NCBI RefSeq assembly: GCF_014635305.1
Contig: NZ_BMCS01000002.1
Coordinates: forward strand, 806,001 to 870,000
Length of the DNA: 64,000 nucleotides
From: Williamsia phyllosphaerae
GTDB lineage: Bacteria; Actinomycetota; Actinomycetes; Mycobacteriales; Mycobacteriaceae
Direction of reading: 5' to 3'
Part shown: positions 26,021-35,380 of the stretch, piece after piece
How the letters are laid out: each line of letters starts with the position of its first letter
How positions within the stretch are numbered: the first letter of the stretch is position 1
Program-made: the position numbers and the translations under genes
The notes under the pieces: model-generated
The model's input: the letters and a program-made list of their open reading frames with translations, nothing else
Told to the model about the DNA's origin: nothing
Databases searched by the model: none

Positions 26021-26048
26021 CGCGGACGGAGCGGCGTATGGTCGAGTC

Positions 26049-26294
26049 ATGACTACTTCGAACAACAGTTCGACCCCCGAAGACAGCGGCGAGGTTCTCG
26101 GAGCCGACGCCGGAAACACCACCGAGAAGGACCCGTCGGACTGGGTGACCGGCGACGAACCGATGACCGGTGCGCAGCGCAGCTACCTCGACACCCTCGC
26201 CCGCGACGCCGGCGAGACCATCTCGGCCGACCTGAACAAGGCGGAGGCATCCGAGGAGATCGACCGACTGCAGGGCAAGACCGACCGCGGCTGA
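26049..26294 (+). CDS. DUF3072 family small protein
   Basis: This 81-aa acidic protein has a C-terminal half matching the DUF3072 pattern (EPMTGAQRSYLDTLARDAGE followed by LNKAEASEEIDRLQ), a short helix-turn-helix-like motif resembling SAP-type folds. The N-terminal half is Ser/Thr/Asp-rich and probably disordered. The ATG at 26049 follows the repeat locus. DUF3072 proteins are common in actinobacteria and have no assigned function. It ends 1 bp before the convergent DapB-like gene. Confidence 0.85.
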   Translation: MTTSNNSSTPEDSGEVLGADAGNTTEKDPSDWVTGDEPMTGAQRSYLDTLARDAGETISADLNKAEASEEIDRLQGKTDRG

Positions 26295-26295
26295 A

Positions 26296-27384
26296 TCAGC
26301 GTTTGAAGCGACCGGCCAGGCCGCGTAGCGGCAGGTCGGCGCTGGTCAGTATCCCGGGCGGAGCTTCGACGACCGCACGGATCGAGTTGAGGGCCGGCAG
26401 GCCGGTGACGGTCATGCCGATGGACGCGAAGTCCTCGGGGTTGTCGAGACGCACGCCGGGTTTCGGGAAGATCATGTGCTTGTTGTAGATGCACGGGTCG
26501 CCCTGGATCTGAGTGATGTAGCAGCCCTTGATGTCCCAGCTCGGCTCGGTGTGTGGCGTCATCTGCCATTCGAGGTGCGTCTCGATGCGCGGAACCCCGT
26601 CGACCATCCCCTGGTACTTGATGTAGTTCCCGCCCAGTGACCCCTTGGGCATCTGATACCACCCCAGGTCGATGTCCTCGGTGCACGCGCCGAGTTCATA
26701 ACTGAACGTGACCTCGTCGAGTTCGAGGCCGAAGCAGTCGGCCATCAGCAGCACACTGTCGGCGAACACCCTCGTGTACTTTTCCAGCTTTCCCGGGATG
26801 GATGGATCGTCGACCGGCAACCCGTAGCCGACCTCGATCCAGGTGTCGCGCGAGTGGTGACAGGACACGTCGACCGATTCCAGCGTGATGATGTTTTCGA
26901 TGTCGGCAACGTCGGCCGAACACACCACTCCCAGAATCTGATTGACCCCGGGATTCATGCCGGTCCCGTAGAACGTCGAGCCGCCGCGCTCACACGCGGC
27001 CTGCAGCACCTCGGTGACCTTGCGACCCGACGGGTGCGGGTGGTTCTCGTCGCGGTGGTGCCCGGTGATGAAGTCGGCCGTGGTGACGATGTCGATGCCG
27101 GCCTCGAGCACCTTCTCGTAGAGGTCCTCGTCGGGGAACACCCCGTGGAACGTCAGCACGTCCGGCTCGGCGGCGATGATCTCGTCGACCGTCCCCGTCG
27201 CGACGACCCCGACGGGCTCGATCCCGACGATCTCGCCGGCGTCCCGGCCGATCTTGTCGGCCGAATAGCAGTGCAGGCCCATCAGTTCCAGATCGCGGTG
27301 GGCCCCGATCCGTTTGATCATCTCCGATCCGACGTTCCCGGTGGCGACCTGGAAGACACGGATGGGCGTGGTGGACGTGGTCAT
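26296..27384 (-). CDS. DapB-like NAD(P)-dependent dehydrogenase (dihydrodipicolinate reductase N-terminal fold)
   Basis: This 362-aa protein has an N-terminal Rossmann domain (IRVFQVATGNVGSEMIKRIG) of the dihydrodipicolinate reductase/2,4-diaminopentanoate dehydrogenase type. A conserved core follows (TFYGTGMNPGVNQILGVVC), with a long C-terminal catalytic region. It is longer than true DapB (about 250 aa) and lacks its lysine-pathway context, so a role in catabolism is more likely. It lies 11 bp downstream of a Rieske oxygenase gene in the same direction. The substrate is unknown. Confidence 0.82.
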   Translation of the reverse strand: MTTSTTPIRVFQVATGNVGSEMIKRIGAHRDLELMGLHCYSADKIGRDAGEIVGIEPVGVVATGTVDEIIAAEPDVLTFHGVFPDEDLYEKVLEAGIDIVTTADFITGHHRDENHPHPSGRKVTEVLQAACERGGSTFYGTGMNPGVNQILGVVCSADVADIENIITLESVDVSCHHSRDTWIEVGYGLPVDDPSIPGKLEKYTRVFADSVLLMADCFGLELDEVTFSYELGACTEDIDLGWYQMPKGSLGGNYIKYQGMVDGVPRIETHLEWQMTPHTEPSWDIKGCYITQIQGDPCIYNKHMIFPKPGVRLDNPEDFASIGMTVTGLPALNSIRAVVEAPPGILTSADLPLRGLAGRFKR

Positions 27385-27395
27385 GGGAAAGCCTC

Positions 27396-28409
27396 TCAGC
27401 GCGCGGCCGCGACGGCCGCGGTCTGATCGAAGTCGGCGGGATAGAACTGCGTGGCCCACGCGCGGATCGCGGTGAACCCCGCGAACTCCGACGGCGACAG
27501 CGCCGGTGGATCGGAGTAGCGCTGGTGTTTCCAGATGTGGATGTCGTTGCCGAACTGCTCGATGACCCCGGCGGCGTTCCTGAGGGCGCGGCTGGTGGGG
27601 TGGTCGCTGTCGTCCCCGGGCTTGCGTCCGATCCACACCGTGAACCGAACGTCGGAAGTCGTGTCGTCGATCGGCGTCACACAGGTCTGCGTCCGGTTGT
27701 CGATCATCCCCCAGCTCTTGGTGCTCGCGACCCCGATCCCACTGTTGATGGCCTGGACCCCGCTGTTGATCTCGTCGGCGGGGACATCGTCGAAAGCGAT
27801 GGTGAAGTCCACGTAGGACACCGGCTGATCGAAGTCGTGACGAGTGAACTCGGGCACCAGCGGGGTGTTGTGGACGTACTTGAAGTGCGCGAAATCTACG
27901 CCGTTCTCCATGACGTACTGCGGGTGGATCTCGACGGACTGTTCGAACAGGGTGCTGTGTCCGAAGGCCGGGTAGTAGTCGGCGGCGCTACGCCCGTCAT
28001 CGAAACCCGAGAGCGCCTCGGCCACCGGGAAATACGGTTCACGACGGTCGGCGTCGTACCAGATGAAGATCGACTCGCTGTGCTCGGTGACGGGATAGGC
28101 CCGGATTCGCCGGCCACGGTTGGGGTTCTTCTCGTACGGGATACACACGTTGCGCCCCTGCCGATTCCACTCCCACCCGTGGAACGGGCATCGCAGGATC
28201 TCGCCGTCGACGGTACCGCCGAACCCGAGATGCGCGCCGAGATGTTCGCAGTAGGCGTCCATGACGGTGACCTGCCCAGAAGCCGAGCGCCACGCGATCA
28301 TCTCGGTCCCGAAGTACGTCATCCGATGGACGTCGTTCACGCCGACCTCGGCGGACCAGGCCACCTGGAACCAGCCGGTGGGTCTCATCGGTAGCGGCGT
28401 CCTCGCCAT
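27396..28409 (-). CDS. Rieske non-haem iron oxygenase, terminal oxygenase component (KshA-like)
   Basis: This 337-aa protein has the Rieske [2Fe-2S] ligands C54-x-H56 and C74-x2-H77 (CEHLGAHLG, RCPFHGWEW). The mononuclear iron site is in ENGVDFAHFKYVHNTP (Asp172, His175, His180). The overall layout resembles 3-ketosteroid 9-alpha-hydroxylase oxygenase. It would hydroxylate a hydrophobic substrate with electrons from a separate reductase that is not encoded nearby. I chose the ATG at 28409 because AGGAAGG precedes it. It is likely co-transcribed with the DapB-like gene and regulated by the divergent TetR protein. Confidence 0.9.
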   Translation of the reverse strand: MARTPLPMRPTGWFQVAWSAEVGVNDVHRMTYFGTEMIAWRSASGQVTVMDAYCEHLGAHLGFGGTVDGEILRCPFHGWEWNRQGRNVCIPYEKNPNRGRRIRAYPVTEHSESIFIWYDADRREPYFPVAEALSGFDDGRSAADYYPAFGHSTLFEQSVEIHPQYVMENGVDFAHFKYVHNTPLVPEFTRHDFDQPVSYVDFTIAFDDVPADEINSGVQAINSGIGVASTKSWGMIDNRTQTCVTPIDDTTSDVRFTVWIGRKPGDDSDHPTSRALRNAAGVIEQFGNDIHIWKHQRYSDPPALSPSEFAGFTAIRAWATQFYPADFDQTAAVAAAR

Positions 28410-28510
28410 CTCGGCCCTTCCTCGCAACACCGCCCAGACGGCGGTGAAGAGAACGGTAACCGCGTCCCGAACAGAATGAAAGAGGGTTCTACGAATTGAT
28501 CCGGCTCGGC

Positions 28511-28516
28511 TAGCAT
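28511..28516 (+). promoter_or_regulatory. -10 element (TAGCAT) for leaderless tetR
   Basis: TAGCAT ends 7 nt before the ATG at 28523, as at the 43-aa gene at 8876. There is no Shine-Dalgarno sequence between it and the start. The 113-bp region shared with the Rieske gene contains AGAA-N10-TTCT (28473-28490), a weak operator candidate. Confidence 0.45.
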
Positions 28517-28522
28517 CGGCCC

Positions 28523-29146
28523 ATGACCGACGCGGGCGTCACGGGCCGACGGACCAACCGACGCGGTACCGCCACGCGCGAGAGCATGCTCGACGCCGCC
28601 GTGACCTCGCTCGCGTCGGGTGACCCGGGATCGGTGTCGGGCAACCGGATCGCCAAGGACATCGGCGCCACCTGGGGGACGATCAAGTACCAGTTCGGCG
28701 ACATCGACGGATTCTGGGCCGCGGTGCTCCGGCACACCGCGCTACGCCGGGGCGAGCTGCCCGCGAGCGCCCCGGCCGACGCCGACCTCCACACCCGCGT
28801 GTCGACCATCATCGACAACCTCTACGCGGGACTGTCGGGCACCGACTCCCGCGCCATCGAGACGCTGCGGGCCGCGATGCCCCGCGACCGCACCGAGTTC
28901 GAGCATCGATTCCCCGCCACCGCAAACGAATTCGCGTCGTGGCGACAGGCCTGGCTCGACACCTGCATGCGCGCGTTCGCCGGACTCGACGTCGATCCCG
29001 ACCGCGTCGCGGAAGTCGCCGCCTTCATCCCCGGGGCCATGCGCGGCATCACCTCGGAGAGGCAGCTCGGCACCTACACCGATCTCGACCTCGCCCGGCG
29101 AGGCATCACCAACGCGATCGTCGCCTACCTCAAACCGACTCCGTGA
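28523..29146 (+). CDS. TetR family regulator
   Basis: This 207-aa protein has an N-terminal TetR helix-turn-helix (TRESMLDAAVTSLASG to IAKDIGATWGTIKYQFGDID). The rest is a ligand-binding helical domain without recognisable subfamily features. It is divergent from the Rieske/DapB-like pair, which it probably represses until a substrate binds. It starts leaderless from ATG 28523, and a strong hairpin follows its stop. Confidence 0.9.
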   Translation: MTDAGVTGRRTNRRGTATRESMLDAAVTSLASGDPGSVSGNRIAKDIGATWGTIKYQFGDIDGFWAAVLRHTALRRGELPASAPADADLHTRVSTIIDNLYAGLSGTDSRAIETLRAAMPRDRTEFEHRFPATANEFASWRQAWLDTCMRAFAGLDVDPDRVAEVAAFIPGAMRGITSERQLGTYTDLDLARRGITNAIVAYLKPTP

Positions 29147-29160
29147 CGCGCTGACACACG

Positions 29161-29200
29161 CCGACACCCGACGCCGCGTGGTGTGGTCGTCGGGTGTCGG
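29161..29200. terminator. Bidirectional hairpin between tetR and car
   Basis: CCGACACCCGACG (29161-29173) and CGTCGGGTGTCGG (29188-29200) are perfect 13-bp arms with a 14-nt loop, and pairing can extend a few bases further out. It lies between the stops of two convergent genes. Confidence 0.65.
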
Positions 29201-29218
29201 TGTGGGACGCGCGCAGCC

Positions 29219-32200
29219 TCAGAGCAGTCCGAGCACCTCGAGGTTGGTGGCGTACTTGACGATGATCTGCGGCGTGATGTGCGGGATGTCCTTGTCGGGA
29301 CCGATCTTCGCGTCCTGCACCGCCGCACGGAACCGATCGGTCGGTGCCATCGCCCCGTTCAGCGGCGGTACCGGCTGCTGATAGTTGTGCAGCAACGGCA
29401 GCAGCGACGCGGATCGCTGCTTGGCCGGCAGCGCACGGACCGCGGTCTCGAACCGCTGGAGCCACTCGTCGTACCCGTCGACCCGCTGGATCGAGTAGCC
29501 CGCGTCGACCAGCCAGTCGACGAACTCGTCCTGACCGATCCCGTCGTCGTACGGGTTCATCACGTGGTACGTCTCGAACCCGTCGAGCAGCTGGACCGAC
29601 AGGGTCGAGATCGCCTCGGAGATGAAGTCGACCGGCAGCCCGTCGTAGTGTGCGCGTTGACGATTGCCGTCGGCGTCGAGTTCGTAGAACGACTTCGGCG
29701 CGACGCCGGTGGCCACCAGGCTCAGCATCAACCGGGTGAACATGTCCGGCACGTTGAGCTGACCGACGAACTGGGTGTCGGCCAGGATCATGTCGCACCG
29801 GAACACCGCCACCGGCAGACCGCACAGGTCGTGGGCCTCCCGCAGCAACACCTCGCCGGCCCACTTGCTCGTGCCGTATCCGTTGGCGTAGCTCTCGTCG
29901 ACCGCGCGGGTCGCGCTGATCTCGCGGATGTCGGCGGCCTCGACGAACGCCGACGTCGGCTCGATCCCGGCCCCGACACCGATGGTCGAGACGTAGGCGA
30001 ACTGCTTGAGCTTGCTGGTCAGTGCGATACGGATCAGCTCGGCCGTGCCCAGGGCGTTGGGGCCGAACAGCTGCGCGTACGGCAGGACGTGGTTGACCAA
30101 CGCGGCCGGGTCGACGATCAGGTCGACGGTGTCGGCGATGCGCTGCCACGTCTGCGCGTCGAGGCCGAGGTCGGCCTCGCTCTTGTCACCGGCGACGACC
30201 TGGAGGTAGTCGGCGGCCAGCTTCTCGTAGCGCGCCAACAACTGCGGGTCGCCGCTGTCGAAGGTCGCGTCGAGCCGAGCACGTGCCGCCGCATCGTCCT
30301 TGGCGCGCACGATGCAGATCAGTGTGCCGTCGACGAGGTCCATCCGCTCGAGCCATTCCAAGGCGAGGAACCGCCCGAGGAAGCCCGTCGCGCCGGTGAG
30401 CAGGACGGTACGGACCTGCTCGCTGGGGCGTGGCAACGTCGGTGCCGCCGCGAGGGTCTCGGCGTCGACGAACTTGTCGAGCGTCAGGTCCTTCGCGTGG
30501 ACCTCGGTGGCGTCGGCACCGTGCACCGTCGCGAACGTGGGGCGGGTCGCGCCCGAGGTCCGCTCGTTCTCGATGTAGTCCGCGATGGCCGCGAGATCGG
30601 CGGCCGGGTTGACGATGACGCCGACCGGGACCTCGATGTCGAAGATCTCACGCAGGAGGTTGGCGAAGGTGACCGCCGACAGCGAGTCACCACCGAGGTC
30701 GGTGAAGTGCGCGTCGGCCTGCACGTCCGACGCCGAGGCGCTGAGCAGCGCTGCGGCCGCGCGGCTCACGGACTCGATGACCGGCGCGGTGTTGCCCTCC
30801 CGGCGCAGAGCCTGCAGCTCGTTGGTCTGGCCGTCGGCGAGATCGGCGTAGCGCCGTTCGAGCGCCTCGCCGTACTGCTCCTTCAACCGCGGCCGGGCCA
30901 ACTTGCGGATCCCGGTCAGCAGTCCGTTCTCCAGAGTGAAAGGTGTTGTCTCGACGATGAAGTCGCGGGGGATCTCGTAGGACTGGAGCCCCGCGGCCTT
31001 GGCCGAACGCTGCAGCGACTCACCGAGGATCGGCTTGACCGCGTCGACATCGCCGTCGACCTGGGCCAGGGCGTCGTCCGTCGGCACGACGACAGCCAGC
31101 AGGAACGCACGCGCGGAGTTGCCGTAGATGTAGATCTGGCCGATGACCGGGCTGTCGGCGAAGACCGCCTCCACCTTCGACACCGTGACGAACTCGCCCT
31201 GGGACAGCTTGAGGACGTTGTTGCGGCGATCGAGGTAGACCAACTGATCGGGCCCGGTCTCTGCGACCACGTCACCGGTTCGGTAGTAGCCGTCCTCGTC
31301 GAAGACGTCGGCCGTTGCGTCGGGACGGTTGAAGTAGCCGGGGAACATGGTGTCGGACTTGACGAGCAGCTCGCCACGCGGATTGGGACGGTCGGTGTGG
31401 AAGTACCCGAGGTCGGGGACGTCGACGAGCTTGTAGTCGATGACCGGCGGACGGCGGACGGCGCCGTCGATGAAAACCATGCCGGCTTCGGTGGATCCGT
31501 ACCCTTCGACCAGGTGCAGCCCGAGCAGCGACTCGACGAACGCAGTCATCTCGGCGGAGATCGGCGCCGAACCCGTCAGCGCGGCAACGTATCGCCCACC
31601 GAGAAGGTTGCCGCGCAGGTCCGCCGAGACCGCCTCGCTCGCTGTGGCCTCGTCCTCCCCCGCGTTCACGCGACGGCTCAGGGCGCTCTGGTGCTCGGTG
31701 AAGATCATCTCCCAGATCCGGGGCACGAAGCTGAGCAGCGTCGGCCGCACCAGCGCGAGGTCCTCGAGGAAGGTCGACAGGTCGCTGGTGGCCGCGAAGT
31801 AGCTCGTCCCGCCCGACGCGAGCGTCTCGAACAGGATGTGGCGCCCCATCACATGGCTCATCGGCATGAAGCTCAAGGTGATCGACGGACCGGTGGTGCC
31901 CTGCGCGCCGACCATGTTGGTCGTCCGACGCCATGCGTTGGTGACCAGGCTCTCCGGGTACATCGCACCCTTCGGCCGTCCGGTGCTGCCGGAGGTATAG
32001 ATCAGCAGCGACAGCGGATCGCCCTCGCCCACAACCGGAACCGGACCGGACACCGTCGACTCGCCGCGTGCGATGACATCGGTGAGGGTCTCCACGGTCA
32101 CCGCGTGGTCTCCGTCGGAGAGACGACGCCGCGCATCGGCGACCGCGTCACGATGATCGTCGACCTCGGACAGCAGATCGAACACGACCAGCCGACCGAC

Positions 32201-32746
32201 CGCAGCACCGTTCGCGGTGAGCTCGACCGCGTCATCGAGACGGTCGACGCTCGCGGCGATCAGGGTGGGTTCGGTCTCGTCGACGATGGGCTGCAGCTGG
32301 GTCAGTGGCGCACTGGTCTGCAGCGGCACGCACACCGCGCCCAACAGCACGGTCGCCATGTCGATGACCGCGTAGTCGACGCTGGTGAACCCCAGCACCC
32401 CGACACGGTCGCCGGGCGACACCGCACCGTCGGCCAGTGACGCGGCGACCGAACACACACGAGCCCACAGCTCGCGGTAGGTGATGGTCTCGAAACGCGG
32501 CAGCAGCGTGGTGGTGGTCCGCCCCGAGGTCGGGTCGGTGACGAGGTCCACGGCGCGCGCACCGAGGGCGGGCCGGTCGGCGTAGCCGTCGGCGAGGATG
32601 TCCATGATCTGGGCGAGTCGCAGCGACGGCTCGTTGACCGCCTCGGTCACGGCGTCGTCGGGACGGGCCGCGGCGAACTGCGCATCGTCACGGACCAGGT
32701 CGGCAATGCGTCGGGCGAGTTGGTCGTCCTGGGTGTCGATCGACAT
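29219..32746 (-). CDS. car: Carboxylic acid reductase (CAR)
   Basis: This 1175-aa multidomain enzyme is of the expected length. The adenylation domain has [10 protein letters not shown] at 251-260 and ends near 640. The phosphopantetheine carrier is at LGGDSLSA (attachment Ser688). The C-terminal NADPH-binding thioester reductase domain begins at about 780 with [17 protein letters not shown]. It activates a carboxylic acid with ATP, loads it on the carrier arm and releases it as an aldehyde. It needs a phosphopantetheinyl transferase, not found in this window. GGAG precedes the ATG. It is divergent from the lipid operon at 33166, whose first gene encodes a related reductase. Confidence 0.96.
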   Translation of the reverse strand: MSIDTQDDQLARRIADLVRDDAQFAAARPDDAVTEAVNEPSLRLAQIMDILADGYADRPALGARAVDLVTDPTSGRTTTTLLPRFETITYRELWARVCSVAASLADGAVSPGDRVGVLGFTSVDYAVIDMATVLLGAVCVPLQTSAPLTQLQPIVDETEPTLIAASVDRLDDAVELTANGAAVGRLVVFDLLSEVDDHRDAVADARRRLSDGDHAVTVETLTDVIARGESTVSGPVPVVGEGDPLSLLIYTSGSTGRPKGAMYPESLVTNAWRRTTNMVGAQGTTGPSITLSFMPMSHVMGRHILFETLASGGTSYFAATSDLSTFLEDLALVRPTLLSFVPRIWEMIFTEHQSALSRRVNAGEDEATASEAVSADLRGNLLGGRYVAALTGSAPISAEMTAFVESLLGLHLVEGYGSTEAGMVFIDGAVRRPPVIDYKLVDVPDLGYFHTDRPNPRGELLVKSDTMFPGYFNRPDATADVFDEDGYYRTGDVVAETGPDQLVYLDRRNNVLKLSQGEFVTVSKVEAVFADSPVIGQIYIYGNSARAFLLAVVVPTDDALAQVDGDVDAVKPILGESLQRSAKAAGLQSYEIPRDFIVETTPFTLENGLLTGIRKLARPRLKEQYGEALERRYADLADGQTNELQALRREGNTAPVIESVSRAAAALLSASASDVQADAHFTDLGGDSLSAVTFANLLREIFDIEVPVGVIVNPAADLAAIADYIENERTSGATRPTFATVHGADATEVHAKDLTLDKFVDAETLAAAPTLPRPSEQVRTVLLTGATGFLGRFLALEWLERMDLVDGTLICIVRAKDDAAARARLDATFDSGDPQLLARYEKLAADYLQVVAGDKSEADLGLDAQTWQRIADTVDLIVDPAALVNHVLPYAQLFGPNALGTAELIRIALTSKLKQFAYVSTIGVGAGIEPTSAFVEAADIREISATRAVDESYANGYGTSKWAGEVLLREAHDLCGLPVAVFRCDMILADTQFVGQLNVPDMFTRLMLSLVATGVAPKSFYELDADGNRQRAHYDGLPVDFISEAISTLSVQLLDGFETYHVMNPYDDGIGQDEFVDWLVDAGYSIQRVDGYDEWLQRFETAVRALPAKQRSASLLPLLHNYQQPVPPLNGAMAPTDRFRAAVQDAKIGPDKDIPHITPQIIVKYATNLEVLGLL

Positions 32747-33165
32747 GAGTCGTACTCCTTCGAACTATGGCCGGACGGTGGTGACGAGGAAGACCTCAGA
32801 ACACCCGTACAGGCGCTTGCATAGCCTAACGATGTAAACGTTAGCAGCGCTTCACACCCACCTGCCACCGTCATGTGGCGAACCAGACAGGTGGCGGCCC
32901 GCGGGCCGACCGCTTCGTCGCATTCGCGCGGTCCGAGAACGGCATCAGGGCACTCGCAAGGCTTTTCAGCCCATCCGAAACGAGGGATGAAATCTGATTC
33001 TCGACGGGCTTTCGTCACTTCTGTTAGGAGAAGTCATCGAACTCAACATGTGTTGCGACGGCCAGTTGTGGGCGATCACAGTGGATGGGACAACTCCTTC
33101 GGTGATGTCCGCCACTCCCCTACGGTTCTGCTCGGACATCAACCGAAAGAGGCGGGGAATTGAGC
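32747..33165. other. 419-bp intergenic region between car and the SDR operon
   Basis: No convincing gene lies here. It holds divergent promoters, a 19-bp palindrome near car, and a CCACCTG/CAGGTGG inverted repeat (32859-32865 with 32889-32895). The segment of about 32980-33160 is AT-richer and precedes the operon. AGAGGCGGGG just before 33166 is the ribosome-binding site of the SDR gene. Confidence 0.6.
32827..32845. promoter_or_regulatory. Palindrome in the car promoter region
   Basis: CTAACG (32827-32832), a 7-nt AT-rich centre, and CGTTAG (32840-32845) form a perfect 6-bp-arm inverted repeat 81-99 bp upstream of the car ATG. A possible car -10 (TAGGCT on the - strand) touches one arm. The size and shape suit a TetR-type dimer; no regulator gene is adjacent. 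Confidence 0.45.
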
Positions 33166-34401
33166 GTGGGCAAGCTGTCATCCGAAGAGTCACTGCGGCC
33201 CTTGTGGCCCCACGCCGACGCGATCATGTCGTCGGAGTGTCGCGGACTGAGGTTCAACGGCAAGTACGCCGACGTCGTCGCGCTCAGCACCGGTGACCCG
33301 ACCGCGCTTCGCCCGACCATCGATCCGGACACCCGTCGCCGCGTCGCGCTGATGCCCGAGGCACGTCGCGACACCGCTCTGGTCCTCGGAGCCAACGGCT
33401 TTCTCGGCGCCCACCTCATCGGACAACTGACCCGGGACCCGTCGATCACCCGCGTGTACGCGATGATCCGACCCACCGCGGATCGCACCGCCGCGCAACG
33501 TCTGCAGGACACGCTGGACGGCTACGAGATCTCGGTCAACGCCTCGAAGATCACGTTCGTCGAGGGCAATCCGACCGACCGCCATTTCGGACTGGCCAAG
33601 GACGTCTTCTTCGACCTCGCCGAGAACGTCGGACTGATCTTCAACTGCGCCAGCTCGACCGACTACACCTCGACCTACCTTGATCTGCGCAGCGACTGGT
33701 TCCTGAGCCTGCTGCGCGCGCTCGAGTTCTCGATCACCACGACCCGCAAGCACCTGACCTACGTCGGCAGCATCGGTGCGCATCTGTACCAGCGGCCAGA
33801 GGACTTCCGGCGCCACGACGGCTGGTGGTATTCGGGCTACGCACAGATGAAGTGGGTCAACGCAGCACTTCTGGGCTGGCTGGCCGATTCCGACACCTAC
33901 TCGATCACGCTCTGCGAGGCCCCGTACATCCTCGGCAGCACCCAGCGCGGACTCGATCCGGGTCGCGCATACAGCTTCTGGCGCATCGTCGAGGTCGCCA
34001 AGGCGGTCGGCGCGATCTGGGACGGCCCCGGCATGAACTACGTCCCGGTGGACGTGATCTGCGAGGTGATGGCGCACAACGCGACATCGACCGATCCACT
34101 GTCCCGACTGCTCCCCAGCAACCCCGAGGACTACGACCACAGCCTCTACGCCGAGCTACTCGACCTGGACCTCGTGTCCTGGGACGAGTTCTACGTCCGG
34201 GTCTCCGACATGGCCGGGGAGAAGTTCGCGCAGACCGTGCTCGGCGACAACATCGACATCCTCATGCGCAAGGTGCACAAGCCCGAGGCCATCCTGCCCG
34301 CCGGGCACGACGCCTCGTGGTGCGATCACCGTCGCCTGTTCGAGCTCTACTTCAGCAACGTGGCGCTGAAGGACCTGGCTCCCGCCGTCGCGTCGGCATG
34401 A
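33166..34401 (+). CDS. Stand-alone thioester-reductase-like SDR (fatty acyl reductase type)
   Basis: This 411-aa protein from GTG 33166 has the NAD(P)-binding motif LVLGANGFLGAHL (GxxGFLG, residues 75-81) and active-site Tyr225/Lys229 (SGYAQMKW), as in extended SDRs of the thioester reductase/male-sterility group. These reduce acyl thioesters to aldehydes or alcohols. There is no adenylation or carrier domain, unlike CAR next door, and the N-terminal 65 residues are unusual. TTG at 33160 is too close to the ribosome-binding site to be the start. It is the first gene of a five-gene coupled operon, and its stop overlaps the next ATG by 4 bp. Confidence 0.82.
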   Translation: MGKLSSEESLRPLWPHADAIMSSECRGLRFNGKYADVVALSTGDPTALRPTIDPDTRRRVALMPEARRDTALVLGANGFLGAHLIGQLTRDPSITRVYAMIRPTADRTAAQRLQDTLDGYEISVNASKITFVEGNPTDRHFGLAKDVFFDLAENVGLIFNCASSTDYTSTYLDLRSDWFLSLLRALEFSITTTRKHLTYVGSIGAHLYQRPEDFRRHDGWWYSGYAQMKWVNAALLGWLADSDTYSITLCEAPYILGSTQRGLDPGRAYSFWRIVEVAKAVGAIWDGPGMNYVPVDVICEVMAHNATSTDPLSRLLPSNPEDYDHSLYAELLDLDLVSWDEFYVRVSDMAGEKFAQTVLGDNIDILMRKVHKPEAILPAGHDASWCDHRRLFELYFSNVALKDLAPAVASA

Positions 34402-34601
34402 CCGCCGGTTCTCGAGTCGAGCCGGCGACCGCCTCGCGGCACGACGTCCGGTTCCTACCGGAGTTCGTCGACTTCGTCTACGCGCTGGGTTTCTATCTGG
34501 TGTGCGCGTTCCTGGGGTTGCTGCCGAGCACGATCGGGCGGCCGCTGCTCCTGCGGTACGTGACGTGGGCGGCGGCCATGGACGAGGAACGGGCGCGGTG
34601 A
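34398..34601 (+). CDS. Small membrane protein (67 aa) in the lipid operon
   Basis: This 67-aa protein has one predicted membrane helix (FVYALGFYLVCAFLGLLP) and a short charged C-terminus. Its ATG overlaps the SDR stop by 4 bp and its own TGA overlaps the next GTG by 4 bp, which is strong evidence that it is translated. I do not recognise a family. It may be a membrane anchor or accessory for the PS-decarboxylase-like or MMPL protein. Confidence 0.75.
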   Translation: MTAGSRVEPATASRHDVRFLPEFVDFVYALGFYLVCAFLGLLPSTIGRPLLLRYVTWAAAMDEERAR

Positions 34602-35380
34602 TCGGTTCCGTGGGCCGGCTGATCGCGGCCGTCGCGGCGGTCGCCGTCGCACTGTTCGCCACCTTCGCCTACTGGCGGTTGCGATTCTTCTTCCGCGACC
34701 CCGAACGCACTCCCCCGTCCGACCCGCGCGTGGTCGTCGCACCGGCTGACGGGTTCATCACGTACGTCAAACGGGTGGATCACGGCGAGATCCCGTTCGC
34801 GGTGAAGAAGTCCAGGACCATCCCGCTCGAGGAGTTCGGGGTGGCCGCCTCGGCAGCCGGCGACGGTGCGAGCGGCTTCCTGATCGGCGTCTACATGTCC
34901 GAGTACTCGGTGCACCGCAACCGGATCCCGGTGGCGGGGACCATCTGCTTCCGCGAACACCGCTCGGCCGCACCGTTCAACAGGTCGATGGCGCGGATGG
35001 GCGCGAATCTGCTCGCTCGCCAGACCCCCTACGACGAGGGGTGCGACTACCTGCTCAGCAACGAGCGCCTCACCATCGGCATCGAACACGAATGCGGTGC
35101 CATCACCACGGTCACCCAGATCGCCGATCTGTGGGTCAACCGCATCGTGGCGCACGTGGGGATCGGCGACGAGGTCGGTCGCGGCGACCAGTACGGCATG
35201 ATCCGTTTCGGTTCCCAGTGCGATGTGTTCGTCCCCGACGAGTTGGTGTCGGCGATCACCGTCACGCCCGGCCAGTACGTCTTCGCGGGCAAGACCCCGA
35301 TCTGCGTGTCGCCGGTGTCGGTGGAACGCGAGCCCGGCGCCGAGACGATGGCGGTCACGGCCGGGACGGGAGCACCGTGA
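34598..35380 (+). CDS. Phosphatidylserine decarboxylase-like protein
   Basis: This 260-aa protein has one N-terminal membrane helix (residues about 5-25), then FFRDPERTPPSDPRVVVAPADG, the catalytic VHRNRIP segment (105-111) and a C-terminal FGSQ (Ser206) in MIRFGSQCDVFVP. In PS decarboxylases, cleavage before the serine of the (F/L)GS motif makes the pyruvoyl cofactor. The usual next residue is Thr or Arg, and here it is Gln. It would decarboxylate a seryl lipid head group to an ethanolamine type. The GTG start is coupled to the small membrane protein, and its stop to the GNAT-like gene. Whether it is the housekeeping enzyme cannot be told, but the context suggests a specialised one. Confidence 0.85.
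   Translation: MIGSVGRLIAAVAAVAVALFATFAYWRLRFFFRDPERTPPSDPRVVVAPADGFITYVKRVDHGEIPFAVKKSRTIPLEEFGVAASAAGDGASGFLIGVYMSEYSVHRNRIPVAGTICFREHRSAAPFNRSMARMGANLLARQTPYDEGCDYLLSNERLTIGIEHECGAITTVTQIADLWVNRIVAHVGIGDEVGRGDQYGMIRFGSQCDVFVPDELVSAITVTPGQYVFAGKTPICVSPVSVEREPGAETMAVTAGTGAP

Noticed and set aside
29183..32440. A 1085-codon open frame on the + strand opposite car
   Set aside because: It is antisense to a complete, motif-rich carboxylic acid reductase, and its product is Arg/Asp/Val/Gly-rich without domain signatures. Long antisense frames are expected at this GC content.
33048..33296. Short frame starting MCCDGQLWAITVDG upstream of the SDR gene
   Set aside because: It has no ribosome-binding site and runs out of frame into the SDR gene, whose own start is well supported.
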